Origin: Panulirus ornatus | Lineage: Eukaryota > Arthropoda > Malacostraca > Decapoda > Palinuridae | NCBI RefSeq assembly: GCF_036320965.1 | Contig: NC_092269.1 | Span: forward strand, 28,798,343 to 28,862,342 | Length of the DNA stretch: 64,000 nucleotides | Direction of reading: 5' to 3' | Shown: positions 1-17,360 of the stretch, in pieces | Numbering within the stretch: position 1 is the first letter of the stretch | Layout: the number at the start of each line of letters is the position of its first letter | The notes under the pieces: model-generated | Told to the model about the DNA's origin: nothing | The model's database searches: none | The model's input: only the letters and a program-made list of their open reading frames with translations | Translations under genes and position numbers: made by a program

Positions 1-530
1 CATTGCAACCATATATCGTTGTTGGAACTGCTATTTCTTGAAACATTCACATATTTTCTCTTCGAGGATAACGTTTTCTCTTTCCACACATTCTTCATCG
101 CTCCCAGAATCTTCGTCCCCTCCCCACCCTATGACTCACTTCAGCTTCCATGGTTCCATTTTCTGCCAAGTCTACTCCCAGATATCTAAAACACTTAGCT
201 TCCTCTAATTTTTCTCCATTCAAAGTTACATCCCAACTAACTTGTCCATCAACCCTGCTGAACCTAATAACCTTGCTCCTATTCACATTTACTCTCAACT
301 TTTTCCTTTCATTCACTTTTCCAAACTCAGTCACCAGCTTCTGCAGTTTCTTACTTGATTCAGCCACCAGTGCTGTATCATCGGCGAAAAACAACGGACT
401 CACTTTCCAGGCCGTCTCATCCCCAACAGACTGCATACTTGCCCCCTCTTTCCAAAACCCTTGCATTTACCTCACTCACCACCCCATTCATAAACACATT
501 AAACAACCATGGTGATACATCACAAAACGA
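1..530 (-). mobile_element. RTE-like LINE fragment (RT palm and C-terminal part)
   Basis: The minus-strand reading at 95-466 carries the reverse transcriptase motif LFFADDTALVAE, then KLQKLVTEFGKV and [15 protein letters not shown], all shared with the better preserved LINE copies in this window. It begins near the segment that follows the RQGCVMSPWLF motif. The downstream YGCEAW-type region is frameshifted at 1-95. It is truncated at the window edge and at about 530. It is more diverged than the other copies, so it is an older insertion. Confidence 0.85.
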
Positions 531-774
531 CACGTGATTCGAGAATATGCTGGTTACCAAAAGGATAAATGAGATTCGAAAATCCGAAAACTTTCGTTAA
601 TAATTCACATCATCCGAGATCCAGAGATAATTATTTCTGTACCCCTGAAGATGTAGATTATCACGAAAGCGTCCTAATCTTTGTGTCTCATATCCCTCAT
701 GGTTACCAGCAATATATGTAGAAGGGCCACACCAGTACTTCATTATGTAAAAATAATGCTGCTCTGTTTCTTAG

Positions 775-1617
775 GCTGTGTACGTTGGCGGGACGCACCA
801 CGAGGTGTGTGAACCAGACTGTACGGGGAGACACCCGGGTGACTTGGTGGCCGACCCTTTGGACTGCACGCAATATTACGTCTGCCTTGCTGATGGCGTC
901 CCCTCGGCCGTACATTACCATTGCCCCAGCGGGAGCTTTGATCCCGGCGCCTCCGATTGCACGGGACCCGAGTTGTGTGCTAGTGTCTGTACGCCCAAAG
1001 AGTGTCCTATGACGTGTCGAAATCCCCCCGAATATATCGCTGACCCTAAAGACTGTCGGAAGTTCTACGTTTGCACAGACGCTGGTGTTCTGGGCCCTTA
1101 TGACTGCCCATCGGACAAGCCTTTCTTCGGCGACAAAGATTGCGGCACAGATCACTCTAAATGCTGCAGTGGACTGTGTTACCCTTATTGTTTTGATGGG
1201 AGGGTCAATATCCCCGACCCTCTGGACTGTACCAAGTATTACCGCTGCCTGGCGGTGGGAGCCGTTGAGGAAGACATGCACCTCACCTGTCCAGAGGGAC
1301 AGAGCTTTGACATCCCTTCAGGGGAGTGCGCCGCGGGCAGCCCATGTACCTTACTGTGTGATGAGGCCGCAATGACCACAAGCAGAACGTCCACGACGGT
1401 CGTCACTCCCACCTCCGGCTGCCTAACCTCACTCATATGCACGAAACCTGGCTACTTCGCACAGTGCCAAGACTGCAGGCCAGATTTCTTCTACTGTTCA
1501 GCCGCCGGTGTGCCAGGTAGCCATGGGATGTGCACAGGAGGCTTGGTGTTTAACCCAGTTCCCAGCTACCCGTATTGTATTTCCCCAGCCAGTTGTCCCT
1601 ACTATCCAATCCTCTGA
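775..1617 (+). CDS. Gene 1: peritrophin-like chitin-binding protein, main exon
   Basis: This terminal exon encodes 280 residues of a secreted protein with four six-cysteine CBM14 (peritrophin-A) type domains. They lie at about residues 12-70, 72-132, 135-192 and 213-275. Hallmarks include DPLDCTQYYVC, DPKDCRKFYVC and DPLDCTKYYRC. A short Thr/Ser/Val linker precedes the last domain. CBM14 proteins bind chitin in the peritrophic matrix or cuticle. The exon starts after a pyrimidine-rich acceptor (TGTTTCTTAG, ending 774) in phase 0, like its paralogues. The first exon with the signal peptide is not seen and is probably upstream of the window. The 3' UTR holds a 34-bp minisatellite and a polyadenylation signal at 2858. 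Confidence 0.9.
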   Translation, partial: AVYVGGTHHEVCEPDCTGRHPGDLVADPLDCTQYYVCLADGVPSAVHYHCPSGSFDPGASDCTGPELCASVCTPKECPMTCRNPPEYIADPKDCRKFYVCTDAGVLGPYDCPSDKPFFGDKDCGTDHSKCCSGLCYPYCFDGRVNIPDPLDCTKYYRCLAVGAVEEDMHLTCPEGQSFDIPSGECAAGSPCTLLCDEAAMTTSRTSTTVVTPTSGCLTSLICTKPGYFAQCQDCRPDFFYCSAAGVPGSHGMCTGGLVFNPVPSYPYCISPASCPYYPIL

Positions 1618-1737
1618 TCTCTCTTCCTCCTCCACCAACCCGTCTCAACTCACCATCTGCCCCTACCCACCACCCACTCTATCATAACCTGCCCCGGCCC
1701 ACACCTGCTCATCTGGTGGTCATCTTCTGTCCCATAT

Positions 1738-2415
1738 GCTCATCTGAGCTCAGCAGGTGCCCCCGACACTGACACATCTGAATTCAGCAGGAGCCCTCCA
1801 GACTGACGCATCTGAGCTCAGCAGGTGCCCCCAGACTGACGCATCTGAGCTCAGCAGGTGCCCCCCAGACTGACGCATCTGAACTCAGCAGGTGCCCTCC
1901 AGACTGGCGCATCTGAACTCAGCAGGTGCCCCCCAGAGTGACGCATCTGGGCTCAGCAGGTGCCCCCCAGACATACGCATCTGAACTCAGCAGGTGCCCC
2001 CCAGATCGACGCATCTGAACTCAGCAGGTGCCCCCCAGACATACGCATCTGAACTCAGCAGGTGCCTCCCAGACTGACGCATCTGAGCTCAGCAGGTGCC
2101 CCCCAGACTGACGCATGTGAACTCAGCAGGTGCCCCCCAGATCTACGCATCTGAACTCAGCAGGTGCCCCCCAGACCGACGCATCTGAGGTCAGCAGGTG
2201 CACCCCAGACTGACGGATCTGAACTCAGCAGGTGCCCTTCAGACTGACGCATCTGAGCTCAGCAGGTGCCCCCCCACAGACTGACGCATCTGAGCTCAGC
2301 AGGTGACCCCCAGACTGACGCATCTGAACTCAGCAGGTGACCCCCCAGACTGACGCATCTGAGGTCAGCAGGTGACCCCAGACTGACGCATCTGAGCTCA
2401 GCAGGTGCCCCCCCA
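1738..2415. repeat. 34-bp minisatellite in the gene 1 3' UTR
   Basis: About 20 tandem copies of a 34-bp unit. Its core reads GCATCTGAGCTCAGCAGGTG, followed by a C-run and CAGACTGAC. Units differ by single bases (GAGCTC or GAACTC) and by C-run length. The array starts about 120 bp after the stop codon and lies before the polyadenylation signal, so it should be transcribed. Similar motifs occur singly downstream of the other paralogues. Confidence 0.95.
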
Positions 2416-2900
2416 GCGTTCAGAGAGTCGTTGTCCTATTGGACGCTCCAGTGAAACTCAGGTCCCGGGTTCCGTAAGCTTGAATTTGGATGATTCGTGT
2501 GATTTCAAAAACCCCTGATGATCCTGGACGGAGAGGAGAGAGGATTAGATAGATATTTCTTCCCTATGGGCACGATGCCCTACAATATACTAATGTGTTC
2601 ATCCTGTTTCGTACTGAGTCTCTGGTGTGTCACACATCAGTGTACGGGAACTGCTACCGACAAGTGATGGTTGAGTGTGTCTCATCCTTTGGGTTTTACG
2701 CTGGACAGGGTAGTCGACTATGTTTGTCATTCATGTCATCATCTGTAACTCTATTGTATTCCATTTTTCCGACATTTTCAAGCTGATTTGAATCTGGCTT
2801 TTTATTAGACTTGAATGTAGAGTTTAATGAGACGTTGAGTGTTTCATGTTGAGGAGGAATAAAGATATATTTCCCAGTTGCTCTGATTTTGTCGTTTCTT

Positions 2901-2903
<3 letters not shown>
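2416..2903 (+). other. Distal 3' UTR of gene 1
   Basis: Unique sequence between the minisatellite and a (TA)n array. No coding region is recognised. It ends in a polyadenylation region resembling that of gene 2, with the shared block CAGTTGCTCT and a T-rich stretch after AATAAA. Confidence 0.6.
2858..2863 (+). promoter_or_regulatory. Polyadenylation signal of gene 1
   Basis: AATAAA followed about 15 bp later by CAGTTGCTCTGATTTTGTC, a nearly identical context to the signal at 9321 in gene 2. This implies a 3' UTR of about 1.25 kb. Confidence 0.7.

Positions 2904-2978
<75 letters not shown>
2904..2978. repeat. (TA)n microsatellite
   Basis: About 37 uninterrupted TA units directly after the probable gene 1 cleavage site. 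Confidence 0.98.
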
Positions 2979-3329
2979 CCTTCACTTCACCGAGAAGAGA
3001 TATATACACAATCACCAGTGGAAAGAGATAATAAGAGACGATAAGTACTTTCGTTTAATACATCATCAGTAATGCTGGAGTGGATTGTCTGACAGGTAGG
3101 ATGTGCACGGTATCATGAGACTGAAGTTGAGAGTGAGTGAGTGAGTGAGTGAGTGAGTGAGTGAGTGCTCCTGCCGTACGAAGGCAGACTTTAATGCTGA
3201 TAATAATGACAGATTAAGTTCTTGCGAATGACGCTTGACTTTACTTCTACACAATTCTAAATCTTTGAATCCCTTCAAAAACGAAAATGATAAGCCGTAC
3301 AACCATGTCTATTCCTCCAAATTCCTTAA
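2979..3329. other. Unassigned sequence with a (TGAG)n tract
   Basis: Contains a GAGT tetranucleotide run at about 3131-3168. The segment 3029-3070 (GATAAGTACTTTCG, then ATACATCATCAG) weakly resembles the interspersed repeat at 30958-31150. No gene is seen. Confidence 0.5.
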
Positions 3330-3740
3330 ATATTTCTCGGTCTGTATCATAGTTTCATTGTAGATGTCACACCCTCTGCTATGCCGTAGACCTGCTCTAC
3401 ACTCTTAAGACCCTTGCCTCCAATCCTTACAGAGATTAAACAGTCATGGGTACGAAACCCTTCATTCGCTGGGATCCACTGCCCCTCCTTCCTTCCTACT
3501 CGCACATATGCCACACAGTGTTGGGAAAGACGAGGCCTCTCTGACACCCCTATCGTACACGTTATTCCCAGACACATAGATACCACATATTTTTTTTTTT
3601 TGTACGCAATTTCTCCAAAGCAAACACTAGGCTCACACACACCCTCTGTATCTCCTAAAGCTTTCCATGTAGTTTGTTCATACCATCACCATCTTAATCA
3701 CCACTCCACAAACCTTAATTGGCACGCTTGACAGCCTTCA
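3330..3740 (-). mobile_element. Ancient RTE-like LINE remnant
   Basis: The minus-strand translation contains AYVRVGRKEGQWIPANEGF, which aligns with the conserved RT segment (CVRVGREESDWFSVNVGL) of the young copies. The following QGCVMSPW motif is lost, and a 13-bp T-run interrupts the remnant. It is too decayed to encode a product. Confidence 0.5.
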
Positions 3741-5400
3741 CCTTTCACTCCCCCGACCCCTCTCTTGCCTGGATCTTAGGGCACTATACGTTACAATCGA
3801 TTGAAAAGAAAATTGCCTGTCTGTTTCGATTTCCAACATTTCTGGGTGTGTGGCGAAGATGAGGATATGGGCAAGAACTGTCGAACAACAAAAAAGAAAT
3901 CCCCCTCAGAAACCATCCCTCCCGTACTTATATTCAGAACGTGCACTTTGAACTCAGAGTTCGTGAGACCATTGGTTGTTTGGACCTTAGGATTATCAAT
4001 TGCCAGGGTCATTAAGGCTGTCAACGTAGAACCCAAAAGGTCTCTCAACACCATCTTCAGAGGTTGATGATAATTCTAAGACCACATACACCCTCACTAT
4101 GCATGTGGCCTATGTGCTCCTGAGACGCTGTAGCAAAGAAAAAATCTAAATTCATCGAGTCTGTAAATCTCATCTCTCTCTCGGATTGTAGAATGTCTGA
4201 GGTTATGAGAGATGTGTAGTCACAAAATACTAATTATGCCTATGAGAAAATATATAAGTTCTGCGATTAAATCGTATATGGCAAAATTTATGTTTAAGGT
4301 TCCTGGATATCGGCCAAAGAACGGAAACATTTGATTCATTTGTTTTATCGTAAGTATCGTTCGTGATGGAGGTAGTTTACAATCGTGAGATATTCGACGT
4401 CATTAAGGTCTTCGCTGAACTGGATTTCTATTTCTGAATGACCTATTATCGTTCAGAATCACCTCAAGAAGGTGGCTGCAACTTAAGGCCCAGCCTTCCA
4501 CATAGGTACAAAATTTCTCTTTGATTCAGCAAGTGCTGGTGTTTGCAGGTGAAGCATTAACGATTCGCGATTCGAATCGCGACTGAATGAAGCCGTCTCG
4601 ACTCCCGCTTCAGGAAACTCCTCCCCCTTAACCACCCCTCCCCTGCACGAGCCGTACTGCCCGTTCGACTGCTCGTGTGTGACGTAAGAAGCTGAGGAAT
4701 TCCACGTCTCAAGTGTTTTCTCTGAGCTGCGCAGGTGTAGCCTGGTGGAAGAAGGTTCATCACAAGTGGAGGGTCCGGTCTGTATGCATCTTAGTCGGCT
4801 ATGTGGAAGTAGACGTGATGCTCCGCCATCACTTTGACCCCCCTCCTGCGATGCCTCAGGGCAGCGGACGATGGTCGTTTCTCCTCCCTGGACTTGCAAA
4901 TCCTTCGCCATGCCAGCGACGCTGGCTGATGAAAAGTTATCATCTCTTATCCTTCTGTATAACTGATGTGTTGTCGAATCAGAGGAAATATGAATTACCC
5001 GTAAGACATTGTTTTCATCGATCTAAGGAACCAAGTATGAGAGCGAATCGTGTGTCTGCTATCATTTCTCTCCTCTGCAATCATTGATAGAAGGCGATTC
5101 TCAACATGGGCGAAGTATCCACTGCCTTGGATGAGAGGGCGAATGATTTCCTTCAGCTGGGATGGAAGATACTGAGACGATCTGATGATGTTCCACAAAT
5201 GCTTTGATCTGGTGATTGGTTCTACCTTTATATGGAACGGCGTCTGGGGGTACGCCGTGCAGGACTCAGTACCGCTGTAAGCACCAGTGCATTCAGAGGA
5301 ACCCAACGTCACCATACTGGGTAAGAGATATTCAACATTGTAGTGGATTCAGTGTTAAGCGGGCAAATGCAGAGCCTTGACTGTGGGTAAAGGTGTGGGG
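3741..5400. other. Intergenic sequence, nothing firmly recognised
   Basis: Short open frames on both strands have no domain I recognise. A minus-strand stretch at about 5000-5315 (ENRLLSMIAEERNDSRHTI) has the look of a decayed repeat-encoded protein, but this cannot be supported from sequence alone. Confidence 0.4.
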
Positions 5401-5682
5401 TCGTGATGTGTGAGTTACCACGATTATAATGGGACTCAAGAACCACATACGAAGATCATGTCGAGATATCGACGCGGTTCGAGGCAGGTGATAGAGAGCA
5501 GCTCTATCGTTTACAAAGACCTTAAAAAAAAACCCTGTACTGTAGGGAAGTTTGTAAGTGTTGCAAGATTCAATATCTGGGCCACAATGGGTTCCTCCCC
5601 CCTGCAGTGGCAGCGGGGTTTACCACCTGTGATAAGTGTCAGGGTATATGTGAAGGTGCATCGGCGGCCGGAGCTTCAGTCT

Positions 5683-5882
5683 GGCCACCACCAGACCAGT
5701 CCTGCCTGGCCACCACCAGCCCAGTCTTGCCTGGCCACCACCAGACCAGTCCTGCCTGGCCACCACCAGACCAGTCCTGCTTGGCCACCACCAGACCAGT
5801 CCTGCCTGGCCACCACCAGACCAGTCCTGCTTGGCCACCACCAGACCAGTCCTGCCTGGCCACCACCATCCGGGTCCTTCAC
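5683..5882 (+). repeat. 25-bp minisatellite just upstream of gene 2
   Basis: Eight head-to-tail 25-bp units. Each starts GGCCACCACCAG and continues with CCAGTCCTGCCT or close variants. A single diverged copy of the unit is present at the same place upstream of gene 4 (about 22048-22080), so this array expanded from an ancestral 5' UTR motif. It lies 50-250 bp before the gene 2 start codon. All three frames stay open across it only because 25 is not a multiple of 3. Confidence 0.95.
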
Positions 5883-5933
5883 TGACAACAACCCTCACCG
5901 TCAGCCAACCTCACCTCCTCATCATCTGCCAAC

Positions 5934-5981
5934 ATGAACAACCGCTGCCTCCTCCTCCTCCTCCTCCTCGTTGCCTTGATG
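5934..5981 (+). CDS. Gene 2 exon 1: signal peptide
   Basis: Encodes MNNRCLLLLLLLVALM, a short basic start followed by a leucine-rich hydrophobic core. It is joined in phase 0 to the exon at 7805 at a GTGAGG donor. The preceding 50 bp, including the CCAAC before the ATG, is nearly identical to the leader of gene 4 exon 1 at 22141. That supports both the start codon and the exon boundary. The donor side of the intron is also about 90 percent identical to that of gene 4 for 80 bp. Confidence 0.85.
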
Positions 5982-6098
5982 GTGAGGATGTCTGGGACTT
6001 GTAGTGTGTTTGGTATGACTTTGGTCGTGTGGCGCGGAGCCAGTTTGTTACTTGACCTGTCTTTTAGTCACCTTCTAACAAACAACATGATGGACATG

Positions 6099-6104
<6 letters not shown>

Positions 6105-6156
<52 letters not shown>

Positions 6157-6165
6157 GCGCGCGCA
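6105..6165. repeat. (CA)n-(CG)n microsatellite
   Basis: CA repeats run directly into about six CG units, a potential Z-DNA-forming tract inside the gene 2 intron. Confidence 0.95.
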
Positions 6166-6404
6166 AGAAAAACTTAGCTACATACACACGTAACATGCAT
6201 AACAACAGGAAAGAAAGAAGAGACAGTCTTACTGGAACCAGGAGGAAAAGTTTCCATCCATGCAAAGGTCACCTTTGCTTCGATGCTCATGAAGGATGAA
6301 GATGTTACCCGAGGAGACTCGACACTCTTCCTGTAGAATGTCAGTAGCATGTTCTCAAGTTAGTCTAGTCAGTGCCACTGAAGTGTCAGGTACTGACGAT
6401 TGGA

Positions 6405-6488
6405 AGAAGAGGAGGAGGAGGAGGAGGAGGAGGAGGAGGATTAGGAAGAAGAGGAGGAGAGGGAGGAGTAAGAGGAGGAGGAGGAGGT
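6405..6488. repeat. (AGG)n purine-rich tract
   Basis: GGA/AGG trinucleotides with small variants on the plus strand, inside the gene 2 intron. The purine strand is the sense strand and could form triplex or G-rich structures. Confidence 0.9.
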
Positions 6489-7003
6489 AGCGTCCAAAAG
6501 TGTGGTCAGATGAGCTAATTTCGGCAGATATTGTGTTGCCTTAGTGTGGAATGTGTATCTCTCAGTTGCGGTATTGTGTACAACCACACAATTGCCAGTA
6601 CTGCTCTTTAGTTGAGCAGAAAAGAAAGAAAAAACCAAGTATTCCCACAGCCGTTCCATCTCGTGATGGTGCATACGTATGCCAAAGATCCCTCATTATT
6701 TTTATCAACTTTTATCATTACTGAAAAGAAAATCTCGTCCACTCATACGCTGATGACTCTGGCCTCTTTCATACTCCTCGTGTCACCTGTTGCTCGACCA
6801 GCTCCTCCTCCCGCGACAACTGGTTCGGTAAGCTCCCTGTCGGTAGGATATGCCAAGCGAGGCCAGCAGCAGCTCGCCTCACCGTAAACACTTCGAGACA
6901 TCAGCTTGTGGTATGTACACTCTAAAACTCCTCGCTCTCCTCCGTATCTCTCTTGATGATTTTGGAATTCTAACACGGAACAGTCACCATCACCGTAACA
7001 TCC

Positions 7004-7006
<3 letters not shown>

Positions 7007-7091
<85 letters not shown>
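7007..7091. repeat. (CT)n microsatellite
   Basis: More than 40 CT units in the gene 2 intron. Confidence 0.98.
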
Positions 7092-7092
<1 letters not shown>

Positions 7093-7804
7093 GGAATCCC
7101 TACAATAACCCATACAAATGACTCCATCTCCAAAGGAGAATTGAGCCACGAGCAGACGCAAAATATTCTTTAATTCCTTATTATTTTGAGAAGTTAACAG
7201 TATATAGAGATGTCCTTGTGTACATCTGTCTACTACTTAAAAACATTCTCAATCGGACCTCAAAGTTTGGCCCACTATACCAGAGAGGCTTATGTGTTGC
7301 TCTTTCTCTTTCGTAGACTTACTTATTTCTCTAGTTTTTCCGTCCGAGAGACGGGTATTTGGTACACTCCACCATTGGCTATACGACACAATCCTCAGCA
7401 TGCCACTGTGTCATCCTGGTACTCTGTGGTCGTTGGCAAATTAAGGGTGGGCCGCTTTGATATCTGTTCTTTGGGTGAACCGATGGACTTTTGGAACCAT
7501 TTACTATTAACTTTCCTGACAATGCGAAATATTCTAATTTTTCAGAGGGTAAACTTTTTACCTCCTTAACAAGGCTGAGGCAAAATTTCACGACTTTTCA
7601 ACCTATTTCTATCACACAATAACCATGTTCTCGATGGCACGATTTTTCAGTGACTGGAACCTTAAAAAAAAAGATGAACTGTTGATTGGAAGGTATATCT
7701 ACCTCCCCCGTTGATGGTTTGTTATACACAGTATATATGTATGCCACAGGTCCCTCCTTCTGTAGGAGACAAACATATATACGAAAGTCGTTCTGTTCCT
7801 TCAG

Positions 7805-8671
7805 GTTGCTGGTGTCGCTGGGATGCAACGCGATGAGTGTCAACCTGACTGTTCGGGTAAGAATCCTGGTGATGCAGTCCCGGACCCCAAAGACTGCACA
7901 CGGTATTACCTCTGCTTGGACGATGGTGTGTATCTAGAAGATCCTTTTTCTTGCCCCGATGGAGAGACGTTTGTTCTACCCGAAGGCCAGTGCAAGGCCA
8001 ATGGACCGTGCATGACCCTATGTCCTCCAAAGGAGTGTCAAATGACCTGCGATGGTTATCCCAGCAAGGTTGCCGATCCCAGAGATTGCAGTAGATTCTA
8101 TGTGTGCACGGATGAAGATACGGTGGTGCCTATGTCTTGCCCATCTGATAAGCCTTACTTTGATGGGGCTGCTTTGGTTTGCGGCACCGATTTGTCAGCA
8201 TGCTGCAGCGACCCGTGCAATCCCTTCTGTTTTACAGCGGGCACAAATGTCCCTGACCCTCTGGACTGTAGCAGATACTACATCTGCTCGGATGATAATG
8301 TACCAGTTTCTGAAGGAAGCCACATGTGTTGTCCAGTTGGGCAGAACTTTAACATACTGTTTGGTAGGTGCTCTGAGGGCGCCCCGTGTACCATACTGTG
8401 TGATGAAGGCGGAGTGGATACAACACCTGCTGTTGACACCTCTTCCACCACAAGCGTCACACCCACCTCCGGCTGCCTGGCCTCGCTGACGTGCACCGAG
8501 CTTGGCTACTTCCCGAGGTGTACCACCTGCCAGCCGGAGTACTTCCACTGTTCGGCCATTGGCCAGCCAGCTGTCATTGAGAAGTGCTCAGGAAACCTAA
8601 TGTTTAACCCGGATCCTTCATATCCATACTGCGTCCTTCCTGGTAACTGTCCCTACCACTCACCCATCTGA
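7805..8671 (+). CDS. Gene 2 exon 2: peritrophin-like chitin-binding protein
   Basis: Continues the signal-peptide exon in phase 0, giving a 304-residue precursor. After VAGVAG, a plausible signal peptidase site, come four six-cysteine CBM14-type domains. Visible hallmarks are DPKDCTRYYLCLDDG, DPRDCSRFYVC, DPLDCSRYYICSDD and, in the last domain, YFPRCTTCQPEYFHCSA. A Thr/Ser linker (TTPAVDTSSTTSVTPT) separates domains 3 and 4. The protein is probably secreted to chitinous linings. The exon has no frameshift or stop. The stop codon lies in CCCATCTGAACTCA, a motif repeated downstream. Confidence 0.92.
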   Translation, partial: VAGVAGMQRDECQPDCSGKNPGDAVPDPKDCTRYYLCLDDGVYLEDPFSCPDGETFVLPEGQCKANGPCMTLCPPKECQMTCDGYPSKVADPRDCSRFYVCTDEDTVVPMSCPSDKPYFDGAALVCGTDLSACCSDPCNPFCFTAGTNVPDPLDCSRYYICSDDNVPVSEGSHMCCPVGQNFNILFGRCSEGAPCTILCDEGGVDTTPAVDTSSTTSVTPTSGCLASLTCTELGYFPRCTTCQPEYFHCSAIGQPAVIEKCSGNLMFNPDPSYPYCVLPGNCPYHSPI

Positions 8672-9350
8672 ACTCATCAACTTCCCATCTTCCATCCCAT
8701 CTGAGTTCACCAGTTCCCCGAAGCATCTGAGCTCACCAACCGTAACCAAACTCACACATCTGAAGTCAACAATTGTTCCCACAGTCATCTGCATACATGA
8801 ACATGAGGAGCTTTGTTTGAACAAACCTAGGAACCCCACTCGACAACATTCAGGGGAGTGTGGACTTGATAACCAGTCCAGTGACTTCCAGATCCTGGAT
8901 TCTGTAAGACTTCCTTTGGAATTACGTGTTTTTTGGAAAGCTTATAATCATGGAGGCAGATATTTGAATGATATGCGTATGGCTTCCCTACTGACACTCC
9001 CTTACACTATTTGCCTTTTTTTTCCCCTCTTTCTCTTCCCTGCTTGCCATTTTTCGTTCTCACCATCTGGTGTGTTGGTCATTACAACTGACCATATTGT
9101 GTGAGATCTGGTAGTGTGGAAGCCACTCAAGAGGGGTGAGGATTATATCCTACGGCCTGTTAATGTTTTATATATTACGGTCTGTTGTCTTGTGTTTATC
9201 ATTCATATAATTCATTGACATGTTCTTTCTTATATGAGATTAATTCTTGAACTGTATTAGGGTCTTGATAAGACTGGAGTGAAGTTTACAAAGACTTCGT
9301 AGTGTTTTACGAAGAGGATAAATAAAGTTCCATTCCTCAGTTGCTCTAGT
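8672..9350 (+). other. Gene 2 3' UTR
   Basis: Starts with degenerate copies of CATCTGAGCTCACCA (8697, 8726 and nearby), the same motif that forms the minisatellite of gene 1. It then runs through unique sequence to the polyadenylation signal at 9321. Confidence 0.65.
9321..9326 (+). promoter_or_regulatory. Polyadenylation signal of gene 2
   Basis: AATAAA followed by CAGTTGCTCTAGTTTTGTC, matching the context at gene 1. Confidence 0.7.
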
Positions 9351-9656
9351 TTTGTCTTTTCCGCTGGGTAAGGCGACAAGGGCAACTGACTGCCCAGTTC
9401 ACGACTAGGTGGCACCGAGAAATAGTTGCCAGGCATCCAGCAACCACCGTCTAGGGCTAGATTACCGACTGGATATTGGAAAGGTTAACGATGGTGGTGC
9501 AGTGAACCAGCACCGCGCCGTTTGTCACCTACTGCACCTTGGCCTAGGTAGCTGTAGCTGTCCTTTAATCTTTTTGACACGCTTACACATGGGTTGCTGG
9601 CATTCAATCCACCGACTGACGTACACTTCATCTCTAACACAACACTGAACAGCAAA
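9351..9656. other. Unassigned intergenic sequence
   Basis: No gene or repeat family recognised. Confidence 0.4.

Positions 9657-11057
<1,401 letters not shown>

Positions 11058-11126
<69 letters not shown>
11058..11126. repeat. (AT)n between two tail-to-tail LINE copies
   Basis: The 3' tail of the plus-strand LINE meets the 3' tail of the minus-strand LINE that follows. Confidence 0.97.
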
Positions 11127-11128
<2 letters not shown>

Positions 11129-12211
11129 ATTCATTTATTCATTTATTTTATTCAATATACTTTGTCGCTGTCTCCCGCGTTAGCGAGGTAGCGCAAGGAA
11201 ACAGACGGTAGGAATGGCTCAACCCACCCACATACACATGTATATACATACACGCCCACTCGCGTACATACACATACCTATACATTTCAACGTATACATA
11301 CATATACATACACAGACATATACATATATACACATGTACACGTTCATACTTGCTGCCTTCATCCATTCTCGTCGCCAATCCGCCACACATGAAATGGCAA
11401 CCCCCCCTTCCCCTCACACGCGCGCGGGGTAGCGCTAGGAAAAGACAACAAAGGCCACATTCGTCCACAGTCAGTCTCTAGCTGTCATGTGTAATGTACC
11501 GAAACCATAGCTCCCTTTCCACATCTAGGCCCCACAAAACTTTCCATGGTTTACCCCAGACGCTTCATATGCCCTGGTTCAATCCATTGACAGCACGTCG
11601 ACCCCGGTATACCACATCGTTCCAATTCATTCTATTCCTTGCACGCCTTTTACCCTCCTGTATGTTCAGGCCCCGATCGTTCAAATTTTTTTCACTCCAC
11701 CTCTAACACATATATCCTCTTTGTCAAGCTTTCTTCTCTTATTCTCTCCATATGTCCAAACCATTTCAACACACCGTCTTCTGCTCTCTCAAACCACGCT
11801 CTTTCTATTTCCACAGATCTCGCTTACCCTTTCATTATTTCCTCGATCAAACCACCTCACACCACATATTGTCCTCAAACATGTCATTTCCAACACATCC
11901 ACCCCCCTCTGTTCAACCCTATCTATAAACAATGCCTCGCAACCATATAACATTGTTGGAACCACTATTTCTTCAAACATACCCATTTTTGCTCTCTGAG
12001 ATAATGTTCTCTCCTTCCAAACATTTTTTGTCGCTCCCGGAACCTTCGCCCCATCCCCCAACCTGTGACTCACTTCCACTTCCATGGTTCAACTCCCAGA
12101 TATCTAAAACATTTCACTTCCTCCAAGCTTTCTCCATGCAAACTAGCATCCTAATTAGCTTGTCCCTCAACCTTACTGAACTTAATAACATTACTCTTAT
12201 CTACATAAGAG
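11127..12211 (-). mobile_element. RTE-like LINE, 5'-truncated, minus strand
   Basis: Its 3' end lies at the left (TTTGTCGCTGTCTCCCGCG is the reverse of the 3' terminus). It runs through the long 3' UTR and the C-terminal RT region to about 12211. Several indels break the frame, so it is an older copy. Confidence 0.85.

Positions 12212-17323
<5,112 letters not shown>

Positions 17324-17355
<32 letters not shown>
17324..17355. repeat. Short (TA)n between LINE copies
   Basis: About 16 TA units separate the minus-strand LINE from the inverted 5' part of the next copy. Confidence 0.95.

Positions 17356-17360
<5 letters not shown>

Larger units (their letters stand above)
5982..7804 (+). other. 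Gene 2 intron
   Basis: The 1.8-kb intron starts GTGAGG and ends TTCCTTCAG. It contains (CA)n with a short (CG)n run at 6105-6165, an (AGG)n purine tract at 6405-6488 and (CT)n at 7007-7091. No coding region or mobile element is recognised in the rest. Confidence 0.8.

Noticed and set aside
4483..4911. A 142-codon minus-strand frame
   Set aside because: No domain, no signal peptide, no repeat match and ordinary composition for chance; not supported as a gene.
5410..5937. Frames of 70-175 codons over the 25-bp array, on both strands
   Set aside because: All frames are open because the unit length is not a multiple of three; the sequence is most likely leader or promoter of gene 2.
7210..7569. 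A 119-codon plus-strand frame in the gene 2 intron
   Set aside because: No recognisable domain, and it lies inside an intron supported by two splice sites.
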